The position numbers and the translations under genes are program-made. A DNA stretch of 64,000 nt from Erinaceus europaeus (lineage: Eukaryota > Chordata > Mammalia > Eulipotyphla > Erinaceidae), in contig NC_080164.1 of assembly GCF_950295315.1 (NCBI RefSeq), forward strand, positions 14,996,427 to 15,060,426. The letters run 5' to 3'. Positions 1 to 9,589 of the stretch are shown piece by piece. Every line of letters begins with the position of its first letter. Within the stretch, counting starts at the first letter, position 1. The notes under the pieces were generated by a model. It was not told where the DNA came from. It searched no databases and saw only the letters and a list, made by a program, of their open reading frames with translations.

Positions 1-715
1 GTCAGTCCATACCCCCAGCCTGTTTGTATCTTTCCCTAGTGGGGTAGGGCTCTAGAGTGGTGAGGTCATCTGCCTAGGGAGTTCAGGATGAAATTGTAGT
101 ACCATCCAAAATTTGGTAGCTGAATTATACAGTAAGATAGAAAGCAGGACAAAATGTTTAATGAAAAGAAACTGTAAAGTAGGAATAGAGCAGTTGGGAA
201 ATAGGATTCTTAGGGTGGGTAGAAGCTAGGAAGTCTATTTTAGGAATGCTCCTAGAGGCCCATCCTGTGGTAATTTTTGCTGGAGTTGGTAGCTAACCTG
301 TAGGTGGACTAAAAATATTGTCTTAGAAGACAGTATCAGAGTTGAGAATAGGGCTAGAAAGCTGGATTATAGCAGAGAGTAGCTCCCAGACTTGAAGAAA
401 ACATAAATACAATGAACTGTTTACCACATTGATCTGACTCAGGGGGTTCTTATTCTTATCTGTTTGCATTTAGCACAGGAGCCTATCTGACCTCTGAGTC
501 CCTGTCATTCTGAGCTCACAGTCCATGGTCACAGCTGAGAAGATACCAGGCTGCACTCTTTCAGGACCAGTCTTCCTCGAGTGGCAGGCCAATATCACCC
601 AACCTCCCTTTGGAAAGTGGGGCAGTCTTTATCATTGCTAGTTCACGGTGAAGGCAAATCCTGAAGGAGCCCATGAGAAGGCTTGTGATGATGTTCCTGA
701 TGGAAGTTACAGTTT
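1..715 (-). mobile_element. L1 3' UTR fragment, cut by window edge
   Basis: Non-coding block that runs colinear with 59266-59620 (shared gagagtagctccca, gagcctat..gacctctg, and caggaccca/caggaccag words) and whose first bases match the interior of 29900-30010 (ccatatccccagcctgtttc). Those copies start from an oligo-T, that is, the A tail of a minus-strand non-LTR element. The older, diverged subfamily is distinct from the younger copy at 28271-29283. Confidence 0.7.
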
Positions 716-749
716 CATATTTATGGTGTCATGAGTTTCATTAGTTAAG

Positions 750-862
750 GATGAGAGACAGCATAATGGTTATGCAAATGACTTTCATGCTCAAGGCTTC
801 TAGGCCCCAGGCTTAATCACTTGCACCACCATAGGCCAGAGCTGAACAGTGCTTTGGTAAAG
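750..862 (+). mobile_element. SINE-C
   Basis: Shows the gcataatggttatgcaaa head and the ccataggccagagctgaacagtgctttggt 3' part in order. The B-box region reads aggcttaatcac, so the copy is diverged. Short A-rich end. Confidence 0.85.
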
Positions 863-898
863 GAAACAAAACAGATGCAAAGAACTCAACCAAGAATG

Positions 899-1193
899 AA
901 GCATAAGAAGCTTTTATTATTATTATTATTATTATTCCCTTTTGTTGCCCTTGTTTTATTGCTGTAGTTAGTACTGCTGTTGTTGTTGGATAGGACAGAG
1001 AGAAATGGAGAGAGGAGGGGAAGACAGGGGAGAGAAAGTTAGACACCCGCAGACCTGCTGCACCGCCTGTGAAGGATTCCCCTGCAGGTGGGGAGCCGGG
1101 GGCTTGAACCGGGATCCTTACGGCGGTCCTAGCTCTTTGTGTCACGTGCGCTTAGCCTGCTGCACTACCGCTCGACTCCCCAAAGCATAAGAA
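899..1193 (-). mobile_element. SINE-A with 11-bp target duplication
   Basis: Body 911-1180 reads from a TTA-rich tail, through tcccttttgttgccc and ggacagagagaaatgg, to the reverse-complemented head ending ctcgactccc. Flanked by aagcataagaa at 899-909 and 1183-1193, a perfect duplication. First of three SINEs in the same target. Confidence 0.93.
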
Positions 1194-1203
1194 TTTTATA
1201 AGA

Positions 1204-1450
1204 GGGAGTCGGGCGGTAGCGCAGCGGGTTAAGCACAGGTGGCGCAAAGCGCAAGGACCGGTGTAAGGACCCCAGTTCTAGCCCCTGGCTCCCCACCTGC
1301 AGCTCTGCAGGTGTCTATCTTTCCCTCCCCCTTTTGTCTTCCCCTCCTCTCTCCATTTTTCTCTGTCCTATCCAACAACAACAATAATAACTACAACAAT
1401 AAAAACAAGGGCAACAAAAGGGAATAAATATTTAAATATTTTTTTAAAAG
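1204..1450 (+). mobile_element. SINE-A
   Basis: Starts at the canonical gggagtcggg, with A-box-like tagcgcagcgg and a B box reading agttctagcccc. The tail is caacaataaaaacaagggcaac-like. Flanks gaattttataagag (1191-1203) and gaatcttataaagag (1451-1465) are a slightly diverged target duplication overlapping that of the preceding SINE. Confidence 0.93.
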
Positions 1451-1466
1451 AGAATCTTATAAAGAG

Positions 1467-1668
1467 AGGTGCCGGGTGGTGGTGCACCTGGTTAAGCACA
1501 CACATTATAATGTGCAAGGATCCAGGTTGTAGCCCCGTGTCTCTATCTGCAGGGAGGCAGGGCTGCTGGTGTTTCTCTGTCTCTTTCCTTCTCTATCTTC
1601 CCCTCCCCTTTCAATTTCTCTCTGTCTCTATCCAATAATAAAAATAAATAAAGATATTTTTTAAAAAA
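1467..1668 (+). mobile_element. SINE-B
   Basis: Head gccgggtggtggtgcacctgg, then CT-rich body and tail tccaataataaaaataaata. Followed by aatcttataggagag (from 1669), a third copy of the target seen at 1191 and 1451. Confidence 0.92.
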
Positions 1669-1681
1669 TAATCTTATAGGA

Positions 1682-2290
1682 GAGTGAACTACAGTACAAA
1701 ATGTTGGCTTGTTGGAAAATCCATGACATTTTTAATGCAAAAATTGCATAATTTTGTATCTGGCAACCCAATAATTTGATCTTTTAAGTATTTGACTACT
1801 TAAAGAAGAAACTAAAAGTTTATTGCATGCGTTTAGAAGCCACATCCATATTTTGAAATAGAATATGAAGAAATATTTTCTAGAGCCAAAATGCAGCACA
1901 CAATAGCTTAGCAATCTCTTCGCTCCAGTTTCTCAAATTGAAGCATTTAACTTCCATTTTTTAGTGGGGTTAGCTTTCATTTAGCAATTAATGAAAAGCT
2001 AAAAGTAGACTTCATTAGGAGATTTTGCTATAATTTTTGCTTCCATGTTTAATCATAATATTCAGAATGTATAACAGCTGGCTTGTAGTTAAGAATCAGC
2101 ACTTGAGTTTAGTAGAAATAAAGAATAAGGCAGTTGAGTAGAAAAAGCAGCTCGTGGCTGAAGCCAGTGCCAGTTTGGGTCTTGGACATTTTATAAGAAA
2201 GTTCTCAGAATCTAGTGGGAGTATAGTAAGACAGCCAAGGCGCTTCATTGAATGGGTTTGGACTAACCCAAGAGGAGGCTGTCTGAGCGC
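1682..2290. other. No gene or repeat recognised
   Basis: AT-rich, intron-like sequence. No splice-flanked open frame longer than about 60 codons and no SINE or L1 words seen. Confidence 0.5.
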
Positions 2291-2374
2291 CAGTCAGTGT
2301 AACTGCAGCGTGGTCAGCACATCAGCAGTGTCTAAACACAGGTCTGGTGCATTCAGTCCCTGCTCGCCACCACG

Positions 2375-2512
2375 CATGCGGGCTCCAACCCAGGTTCTCC
2401 CAGTCCCCACCTGCAGGGAGGCAGCTACACAGATGGTGAAGCAGAGCTGCAGGTGTCTCTCTTCTCTCTCTATCCTGCCTTCCCCCTCAATTTCTCTGTC
2501 TCTGTTCAAAAG
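2375..2512 (+). mobile_element. SINE-B, head degenerate
   Basis: The 3' two thirds are clear (ccaacccaggttctccc, ccccacctgcaggga, gtgaagcagagctgcaggtgtctc, ctgtctctgttcaaaag). The 5' third is too diverged to place. Confidence 0.7.
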
Positions 2513-2589
2513 AAATGACTATTTCAATTTGTGAGTTCATAATGATACCTGTGAAGCTCATTATTATTTTTCTTGAAGGTAGGCTAAGA

Positions 2590-2919
2590 AAGCAGCTGTA
2601 CGGGAGTCGGGCGGTAGCTCAGCGGGTTAGGCCACGTGGCGCGAAGCGTCAGGGCCAGCGTAAGGATCCAGTTCGAGCCCCCGACTCCCCACCTGCAGGG
2701 GAGTCGCTTCACAAGCAGTGAAGCAGGTTTGCAAGTGTCTCTCTTTCTCTCCCTCTCTGTCTTCCCCTCCTCTCGCCATTTCTCTCTGTCCTATCCAACA
2801 ATGACAGCATCCATAATAATAACCACAACAACAAAACAACAGGGGCAACAGAAAGGGAATAAGTAAATAAGTAAATATAAAAAATAAAATAATAATAACA
2901 ATAAAAAAAGCAACTGTAC
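2590..2919 (+). mobile_element. SINE-A with target duplication
   Basis: Element 2602-2907 starts gggagtcgggcggtagct and has a long A-rich tail ending aataataacaataaaaa. Flanks aagcagctgtac (2590-2601) and aagcaactgtac (2908-2919) differ at one base. The B box has lost one base (ccagttcgagccc). Confidence 0.93.
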
Positions 2920-3084
2920 CTGAAGGTAAGCAAACCATTGGCCTGGGTCAGTCTCTTTCCTTTCATCTCTCTCTCCCCCCATCCGCAGCCATTATTATTA
3001 TTAGTAGCAGCAGCTTCATATGTAGGAAGAAATGCATGTATGTAATGAGCCTCAGGTGTGGTGACAGAATCCAGTCATGTTTAA

Positions 3085-3232
3085 GTGAGTCACCCGGCCA
3101 CTGTGACTGTGAGTGCAGCAGTGGTACCCAGGACAGGTCAGTATGAGGTCCTGAGTTCCATCTACAGTGGATATATGCTACAGTGATATACTCTCTGTTT
3201 CTCTGTCTCATTAATAAAGAAAATCTTGAAAA
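3085..3232 (+). mobile_element. SINE-D, diverged
   Basis: Recognised by aggtcctgagttcca followed by a ctctgtttctctgtctcattaataaa end and aaaatcttgaaaag. The head is poorly preserved. Confidence 0.7.
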
Positions 3233-3243
3233 GATTATAAAAT

Positions 3244-3390
3244 AGGGTGAGAGTAGATGGCGAAATGGTTATGCAAAGGGACTCTCATGCCTGAGGCTCC
3301 AAAGTCCCAGGTTCAATCCCTTGCACCACCGTAAACCAGAGCTGAGCAGTGCTCTGGTAAAAAAAAATAAATAAATAAAATAAAACAAAA
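3244..3390 (+). mobile_element. SINE-C
   Basis: Nearly full: gcgaaatggttatgcaaag, aggctccaaagtcccaggttcaatccc, agagctgagcagtgctctggt, then an A/ATAAA tail. The intact B box ggttcaatccc suggests a fairly young copy. Confidence 0.92.
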
Positions 3391-3969
3391 GGAGCCCTGA
3401 CCTTTTAGAGATACATGCCAGAACACTGTTGGATACCAGGGTTTGTCCTGGAGTCTGCCTCACTATTAGCTGGAGAGAGGGGAGGCTGGCGGGGGTGGAC
3501 TCAAGGTTGGCCACAGCTACTCTTTGTTTAAGCTGGGCCCTTGTAGTGTTGGGGCGGTGGCTATGGTGATGTCATTCTTGATAGGATTCTCTAAGCTTTT
3601 TGAAAGATGTCCACAAGAAAAAAGGTCCAGATAATTTGTTTTGCTTTCTCCGTGTTGGCTTGAGAATACAGTTGAATTATGTATACTTAGCAACCTGCTG
3701 AATTTTTACTTCTGATATTTTCCTGACTCGGATTTTCTCTGTAGAAAATTAAATTGTCTGTCAAGGATGATTTTCCATCGTATAGCTTCCCTTTCAGCGC
3801 CAGGCTCTTGTGACTACTGTTGTTATTGTTCTTTTTCAATTTCCCTTAGAGGGGGAGAGACCCCACGACACTGGAATGTCCCTCAGTGGATACGCACTCC
3901 CATGTGGTGTCACGTCTCGGACCCAGGCCACTCACATAGCAAGGCATGTGGGCGAGCCATCCTAGCGCC
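3391..3969. other. Mostly unique; weak splice-like site
   Basis: A good acceptor-like tract (ttttctctgtag) ends at 3744 and is followed by a short open stretch, but no GT donor follows, so I do not call an exon. The 3800-3960 part is degenerate and may be an old SINE. Confidence 0.35.
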
Positions 3970-4095
3970 CCTATTGTGCTTATTATTTGCCAGGCACTTA
4001 CTCACACATGCTAAGCCATTGGGCTCTCACTAGAGCTCCAGTGAAGTTAGTCACTGGCCCAAGATAGCCAGGCTGCTGTGTGGTAGATCTGGGGT
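3970..4095 (-). mobile_element. MIR-like ancient SINE
   Basis: Reads ttatttgccaggcactta near the start, then gaagttagtcactggcccaagatagccaggctgctg, the reverse-complement core order of MIR (caggcac.. and aagtcacttgcccaaggtcacacagc). Recognised by eye only. Confidence 0.5.
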
Positions 4096-4159
4096 ATGGA
4101 TCTGGATATTCCTGCTCAACAATCTCTATTTCTCTGGGTTTTATTTATGTATCTGACAT

Positions 4160-4453
4160 TTATTTATTTTGCCCCCAGGATATCGCTGGGGCTCAGTGCC
4201 AGCACTATGAATCCACTGCTCCTGATGGCCATTTTTTTTTTTTTTTTCCTGTTTTGTTGGATAGGACAGAGAGAAATTAAGAGGGAAGGGGAAGACAGAG
4301 GGAGAGACAGACAGACACCTGCAGACCTGCTTCACCTCCTGTGAAGCGACTTCCTTGCAGGTGGGGAGCTGGAGGCTTGAATCAGGATTCTTGCACAGGT
4401 CCCTCACTGCGTACTGTGTGCGCTTAACCAGGTGCACCACTGCCCGGGCCCCT
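4160..4453 (-). mobile_element. SINE-A' (3'-extended)
   Basis: Carries the extra module (gcccccaggatatcgctggggctcagtgcc ... ctgatggcc), a T run, then the SINE-A body to gtgcgcttaaccaggtgcacc. Flanks tctgggtttt at 4133-4142 and 4455-4464 fit a target duplication. Confidence 0.88.
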
Positions 4454-4519
4454 TTCTGGGTTTTCTATCTTCTAACTTTTAATTTTGAGTCCTTTTACTT
4501 TAATCCTCATACCTTTAAA

Positions 4520-4520
<1 letters not shown>

Positions 4521-4555
<35 letters not shown>
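4521..4555. repeat. (TG)n microsatellite
   Basis: About 17 uninterrupted TG units, directly abutting the tail end of the minus-strand SINE-B that follows. Confidence 0.98.
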
Positions 4556-4557
<2 letters not shown>

Positions 4558-4735
4558 TATTGGATAAAGACAGAAATTGAGAAGGGCAAGGGAGACAGAG
4601 AGACAGAGAGACACCTGCAGCCCTGCTTCACCACTCGTGAAGCTTTCCCCTCGCAAGTGAGGACCCAGGGCTTGAACCTGGGTCCTTGTGCACTGAAATG
4701 TTTGTGCCTAACCAGGTGTGCCACCGCCTGGCCCC
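4556..4735 (-). mobile_element. SINE-B
   Basis: Reads ttattggataaagacagaaattgag through gaagctttcccc to caggtgtgccaccgcctggcccc. Left flank taatcctcatacctt (from 4501) and right flank tagtcctcagacctt (from 4737) look like a diverged target duplication, which places the TG repeat inside the insertion. Confidence 0.9.
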
Positions 4736-4749
4736 CTAGTCCTCAGACC

Positions 4750-5417
4750 TTTTTGTTTCTTTTGTTTGTTTTAGTGTGCTTGCCCAGAAAGACGTGTGAA
4801 AGATTGGCTTTCATTTGTAATCTTGAGTTTGAAAATTGTCTTAATCCAGAGTCCAGTTGGATTAAGACAGAGACTAAGCATTAACTTAGTGTGCTGCCCG
4901 AAACTAAAGCATAAGTATGCTGTAATAATAGCTTGTTGTGATTGTTTTTAAATCTACTAATTTTATAGACATCTAATCCACTGGTAGCCTGTTCATGGCT
5001 CATTTTACTTTAAAGTACTTGTTGGTTTTGTGGGTTTTATTTGCTAAAGTTCTTTGTGACTTTTAGATAGAGTTCCTCCTGTCAGCCCCTATCCCTGTTA
5101 AGCAACGACTTCCTACCCAAATAGATATATAGGCTGCATGAGGTAAGATTAGGCAAAGCGTTTAGAATATTGTTTATCACATAACATGCATCTGATAAAC
5201 GTACCTTTTGGTTTAAGAGTAAACTTCATAATTTTTGTCTGAAAATCATGATCTCTTTCATTAGGTTTTTAAATTTCATCTGTATATTTTATTTTATGGC
5301 GTGGTTAGTAGTCTACACGTGGTACAATTTCCCATCTACCACGACAGGTGTCTGTAACACCCCTCCCACCCCCCTGCTTTCTGCCTTTTCCATCATTATT
5401 CACCAAGACCCGAGAGA
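4750..5417. other. Unique AT-rich sequence
   Basis: No open frame with splice signals. A stretch at 5140-5200 (aaagcgtttagaatattg..cataacatgcatctgataaa) resembles the 3' end of a MIR on the plus strand, low confidence. Confidence 0.4.
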
Positions 5418-5482
5418 CCCCCCCCACACACACACACACACCAGACCTGAGAGGGCCCAGCCACCCACACACACATACATAC
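5418..5482. repeat. C/CA-rich simple repeat
   Basis: Poly-C running into (CA)n at 5418-5442, then a second shorter CA/CATA block at 5461-5481. Confidence 0.9.
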
Positions 5483-5696
5483 GGGACACTATGACTTCAT
5501 TACTCTTAAATCCTGGGCGTTAGACAGGTGAGAAGAACTGTTGATACTGTGTTACGGTGCTTTAATTAATAAACAGTCTCTGCAAGGAAATTTTCTGGTA
5601 ATGATTTCTAAGTTTGATGAATATTACTGAGTTAGTTGCCAAGAAAATACTTTTTATTAGGGTGGGAACAGTAACATTAGATTGTACTTGTAAATC

Positions 5697-5699
<3 letters not shown>

Positions 5700-5733
<34 letters not shown>

Positions 5734-5738
5734 GTGTA
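5700..5738. repeat. (TG)n microsatellite
   Basis: TG array with one CG interruption near its 3' end. Confidence 0.98.
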
Positions 5739-5904
5739 CACTTGAGCGTAATTCACACAGTCTTTGAGCGTGAGACAAACTGCAAACTTTGTCAGTGCTG
5801 TCTGTCTATGGTAGCACGATCACATGGGTGGTTGCATTTGCTTAAGTGTGCTTTTCTCTACTTTCTTTTGTATCCAGGAAAATTTTGTTCTTAAAAACAA
5901 CAAA

Positions 5905-6095
5905 GTGGGGGTGGAGGAGGCAAGAGAGCATAGTGGTTATGAAAAGAAAAACAAAAAAAAAAACCTTTTCATGTCAGCAACTTCAAAGTCTCATGTTCAG
6001 CAACCTATACCACAGAAAGGGGGGCAGGGAGAAGGCAGGGAGAGAGCTAAATAATACTGAAGAGTGAGCTAAGTAGTGCTCTGGTTTTAAAAAAA
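5905..6095 (+). mobile_element. SINE-C, diverged and expanded
   Basis: Contains agagagcatagtggttatg, caacttcaaagtctcatgttcagc and gagtgagctaagtagtgctctggttt in SINE-C order, with an internal A run and a purine-rich insertion. Confidence 0.7.
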
Positions 6096-6103
6096 GGGGG
6101 TTG

Positions 6104-6228
6104 GGGGCTGGTAAAATGTTAAAGTAGCTGTTGGATAGTGTGCTCCTTTGCCATGTGCACGGCCTGTGTTCGAGCCTGGCCCCCACTGCAATACTGTGGT
6201 CTCCTTTAGTCTGTATCAGTCTCTAGCT
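6104..6228 (+). mobile_element. SINE-E, tRNA-headed
   Basis: A ggggctggtaaaatg start, a tagctgttggatagtg A-box region and a tgttcgagcctgg B box, spaced as in a tRNA-like pol III promoter. Unlike SINE-A to D in wording. Confidence 0.55.
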
Positions 6229-6290
6229 TCTTCTTCTTCTTCTAGCGTTTGCTGCTTCTTCTAGCGTTTGCCCTTCTTCTGTAGCCAGTC
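6228..6290. repeat. CTT-rich tail with repeated 17-mer
   Basis: The 17-mer CTTCTTCTAGCGTTTGC occurs at 6236-6252 and 6255-6271, and again at 54124-54140. Its placement after a SINE-E body suggests a tail-derived unit. Confidence 0.8.
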
Positions 6291-6852
6291 AACAGCGTCA
6301 GGTTGAAAGCTCTCAGGAGGAGCTGCTTGTTGCTGGCTTTGAAAGTGACTGGGATCCATGTGGATTCAGTCGGCTAGGAAGGATCGTCAGTTTCCCCAAT
6401 GAATGGGTACTCACGGGATGCACCAATACAATAACAACAACTACATCCAGAAACCTACTCCAGGCCTCTTGCCCATCCCTAAATAAAAGTTCAGTCTCTA
6501 AAATCACTCTGTATGCTTCCTCTTCCCCTCATTTTACCCAAGAAGTTGTCCTTCCCAGTTCAAGCAAAGGTCAGATTACAGCCCAAGTCTATGGATTTCC
6601 TGTAACTTCCTAGTTCTATAGATCTTTGAATTTCACTTTAGCTATCTGCAAAGTACATGCAGGCATAATTAAGCTTCATGAAAGATGACTTACAAGCTTC
6701 GGTAAGAATGAAAGTTTCTAGTTTCATCACCAAGGGGAGGAGATGAGTCACAATTATAGATAAACTTTTTCTGAAGATTATGTATGGAAGTCGACCATCT
6801 GAAAACCTGATGTAGTTAGTGAAAAGTGGAGCTTTTAAAAAAATTTTATTTG
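6291..6852. other. Unique sequence
   Basis: No repeat words or exon-like structure recognised. Confidence 0.5.
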
Positions 6853-6955
6853 GGCATGAAGGAGATAGCGTAATAGTTATGCAAAGAGGCTCTCATGTTT
6901 GAGGCTCTGAAGTCCGAAGTCCATTCCTTTGTACATAAATAAATAAATAAATATT
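6853..6955 (+). mobile_element. SINE-C, 3' truncated
   Basis: agatagcgtaatagttatgcaaagaggctctcatg is followed by an ATAAATAAATAAAT tail that replaces the usual ccataagccagagctg end. Confidence 0.8.
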
Positions 6956-7435
6956 TTGATTTTGTATTTATCATTCTCCCAACCCAGGTTACCTGTTAAA
7001 GAAGAGGGTTTGCTTTGACTGGTTATTGGTAAGAGAGGGTCCTACCTATACTTTGAAGAGTAAAGGAAATGTATATCACAGAAACTTTCCTATCTGACCA
7101 GGAAAACTTTGAGTAAAGAAACCAACTACTTTCCAATCTTAAATGAGTGACTACAGCATAGATGTGAGAAGGCCAAGTGTTGAAGGCATTTGCTAGTTCA
7201 GTATAAGCTTTCGGCATAATAAGACTGCCCCCCCCCATTGCTGTAATCACAAATGCATTTGTTGTAGTGCCCTGTACAAGAAAGATCATACTTCTAATGT
7301 GCTATTTTAGAGAAAGGGGATGCTTCGTTGGTTTTGAAAACGTTGATTCACATGGAGCGATTTCACGTATTTTTATCACTTTAACTTCCTTAATTAAAAA
7401 TAAAAGTGAATTTAACCATTAAAATTTTCAATATA
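6956..7435. other. Unique sequence
   Basis: AT-rich with a C9 run near 7230. No feature recognised. Confidence 0.5.
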
Positions 7436-7590
7436 GGGCAGGTGAGATAGCATAATGGTTATGCAAAAGAGACTGTCATGCCTGAGGCTCCAAAGTCCCA
7501 GGTTCGGTCCCCCTGCACCACCATAAGCCAGAGCTGAGCAGTGCTCTGGTAAAAATAATAATAATAATAATTATAAAAGAAAAAAATGCA
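7436..7590 (+). mobile_element. SINE-C
   Basis: Near-complete copy: gcataatggttatgcaaaag, cccaggttcggtcccc, gccagagctgagcagtgctctgg, with an AATAAT tail. Confidence 0.92.
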
Positions 7591-7659
7591 ACAACTTTTT
7601 TCTAGTATATTTGCACATGCCTTGGAATTAGAAACTCCTACCATTATTAAAGATTTTTG

Positions 7660-7715
7660 AGGTGTATGATAGACAGCATAATGGTTATGCATACAGACTC
7701 ATGCCAAAAAAAAAG
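7660..7715 (+). mobile_element. SINE-C head only
   Basis: agacagcataatggttatgc and actcatgcc are followed directly by an A run. The rest of the element is absent, so it is a 3'-truncated or internally primed copy. Confidence 0.7.
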
Positions 7716-7797
7716 GTATGTATGTGTTTTTTTTTTTGGGGGGGGGCTATGATAGGTCTAGTAATGTAAACATAAAGTTAGGTTAAGAAGAAAATTT

Positions 7798-8048
7798 AGA
7801 AGCACAAGGACCGGTAGAAGGCTCTCCATTCAAGCCCCCCCCCCCCCCCACCTGCAGGGGAGTTGTTTCATAGGCGGTGAGCCAGGTCTGCAGGTGTCTG
7901 TCTTTCTCCTTCTCTTCCATTTCCCTCTGTCCTATCCAACAATGATGACATCAGTAACAATAACTGTAATAACTACAGCAATAATAATAATAATAAAAAA
8001 CAAGGACAACAAAGGGAAAATAAATTTTAAAAAATTAAAAAAAAAAAC
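7798..8048 (+). mobile_element. SINE-A, 5' truncated
   Basis: Begins inside the tRNA head (agcacaaggaccggta) and lacks the A box. A C16 run replaces the usual cccggctcccc. Tail (AAT)n followed by aacaaggacaacaaaggg. Confidence 0.9.
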
Positions 8049-8066
8049 AACAGAATTTCTGTCCCA

Positions 8067-8212
8067 GTGGTCTGGGAGGTGGCACAGTGGATAAAGCACT
8101 GGATTCTCAAGCATGAGGTCCTGAGTCCAATTCCTGGCAGCACATATACTGATGTCTAGTTCTTTCTGTCTCCCTCAATTTTTCATAAATAAATAAATAC
8201 GTCTTTAAAAAA
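8067..8212 (+). mobile_element. SINE-D
   Basis: Good copy: tctgggaggtggcacagtgg, gcatgaggtcctgagtcca, ggcagcacatatactgatgtc, cataaataaataaata. Carries the head lost in the 3085 copy. Confidence 0.9.
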
Positions 8213-8214
8213 AT

Positions 8215-8246
8215 TCCTTCCTCCCTCCCTCCCTCCCTCCCTCCCT
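8215..8246. repeat. (CCTT/CCCT)n
   Basis: Pyrimidine tetranucleotide array between the SINE-D tail and the next L1 fragment, which begins in minus orientation. Confidence 0.95.
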
Positions 8247-8257
8247 TTTTCTTTCCT

Positions 8258-8580
8258 TTTCTGGGTATATTTTTATTAGTGATTTCGTAGTGCCTTCCTA
8301 GATTGTGAGATAATAGGGGCATAACTCCACACCACTCCCACCAGAGTTCTGTGTCCCCATCCCACTCCCCCAAGGACAACTGCCATAGTCCTTCCAAGAT
8401 CTTAGATGTGGGTTGACTGTTTTTTTTCCCCCAAGTTCATGTGTTTCTATTCTCTATACTCCAGATATGAGTGAAATCACCTGACAGTTGTCTTTCACTT
8501 CCTTACTTGCTACACTAAGCACAATCAGCCTGGAGAACATCTTTGAGTGTACATCATCTTGAAATGGGATTTTTCAACCT
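8258..8580 (-). mobile_element. L1 3' UTR fragment
   Basis: tattagtgatttcgtagtg..gcataactccacaccactcccaccag matches the 29695 copy. Further on, atgagtgaaatcacctgacag resembles the ORF2/3'UTR border region seen at 55145. Confidence 0.7.
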
Positions 8581-8794
8581 TTATATAGAAACATTTCCAC
8601 ATTCATTTTGCAATATATTTTAAACAAATATAGAATCTGAAGTTAGCAGGCTACTTTTTCTTCCAGTACATATCCATGCCAAGCTGTTGATTCTTTATTC
8701 ACATACATTTCTTAGTGCTACTCTGGGCTATGAACTGAGGTTCACTCACTCACATCATGTATTCTACTGTAGAGGGGCCTCCCATTTCAATCTT

Positions 8795-8980
8795 TTCACT
8801 CTCTGTACCTAGATAGAGGGAGAGGAAAGAAGAGGTGAGGAAGAGACACCAGAGCGCCTCTCCACTGTCTGTGGGATTCTCTTTGGTGCTGTCCACAGTG
8901 CTTCCATATGGCTCCGGGGTGAGGGCCACACCCATGTACTGCAAGGCACGCGCTCTTCCCACTAAACTGTCACTCTGCAT
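8795..8980 (-). mobile_element. SINE-E, old
   Basis: agatagagggagaggaaagaagag, gagacaccagagcgc, then cggggtgagggcca and aaggcacgcgctcttcccact, in the order of a reversed tRNA-headed SINE. Confidence 0.5.
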
Positions 8981-8989
8981 AATTCCTTT

Positions 8990-9150
8990 ATTTTATTTTA
9001 TTTTATTTACTAGATAGAGACAGAGAGAAGTTGAGAGGAGAGGGAGGAGACAGAGAGACACCTGCAGATGTGCTTTACCACCCATGAAGCTTTCCAGGGG
9101 CTTGAACCTGGGCCCGGTACACTGCAATGTAAGTGCCACTGCCTGGCCCC
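8990..9150 (-). mobile_element. SINE-B, internally shortened
   Basis: TTTTA tail, tagatagagacagagagaag, gacacctgcagatgtgc, then accactgcc..cctggcccc. About 30 bp around the cccctgcaggtgggga region are missing. Confidence 0.85.
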
Positions 9151-9157
9151 CTTTAAA

Positions 9158-9290
9158 CTTTTTATTTTTTAAACCAGAGCACGCACCTTTCAGCGCTGGT
9201 TTATGTTGGTGTGGGGGATTAAACCTGGGCCTTCGGAGCCTCTGGCTTGAAAGTCTCCTTGCATAACCGTTATGCTATTCACCCCATCCC
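9158..9290 (-). mobile_element. SINE-C
   Basis: aaccagagcacgcacctttcagc, gattaaacctgggcc, ttgcataaccgttatgctattcacccc. All segments are in reversed order. Confidence 0.88.
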
Positions 9291-9391
9291 ACTGTATAAT
9301 TTCTTATGAGAAGTCCTTTAATACATAATTTCTCTTTTCCTACATAATTTGTCTTTTCCCTTACCTCCAATAGTTTTAATTTGTTTTCTTA

Positions 9392-9583
9392 TTCACTTTT
9401 TTTTTTTTTTTTAAAGATTTTATTTGTTTATGAGAAAGCTAGGAGAGAAAGAGAAGCAGACATCACTCTGGCACATGTGCTGCCGGGGATCGAACTCGGG
9501 ACCTCATGCTTGAAGAGTCTAAAGCTTTATCACTGCGCCACCTCCCGGACCACCACTTCCTCCCCCCCCCCGCCCCCCCCAAA
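9392..9583 (-). mobile_element. SINE-D plus poly-C
   Basis: T-run, agattttatttgtttatgaga, catcactctggcacatgtgctgccgggga, actgcgccacctcccggacc. A C-rich tract (9560-9581) follows the head. Confidence 0.92.
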
Positions 9584-9589
9584 GCTGTT

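Noticed and set aside
813..1427. Open frames rich in DRTERN / GRQRG / NNNN-like runs, here and at dozens of other places
   Set aside because: They are translations of the SINE-A body (ggacagagagaaatggagagagg) and its AAC/AAT tail, repeated in every copy. Not genes.
3745..3800. Exon after ttttctctgtag
   Set aside because: No GT donor in frame before the sequence becomes repeat-like.
6104..6228. Functional tRNA gene from the A/B-box-like sequence
   Set aside because: No cloverleaf: acceptor and anticodon stems do not pair. A SINE head.
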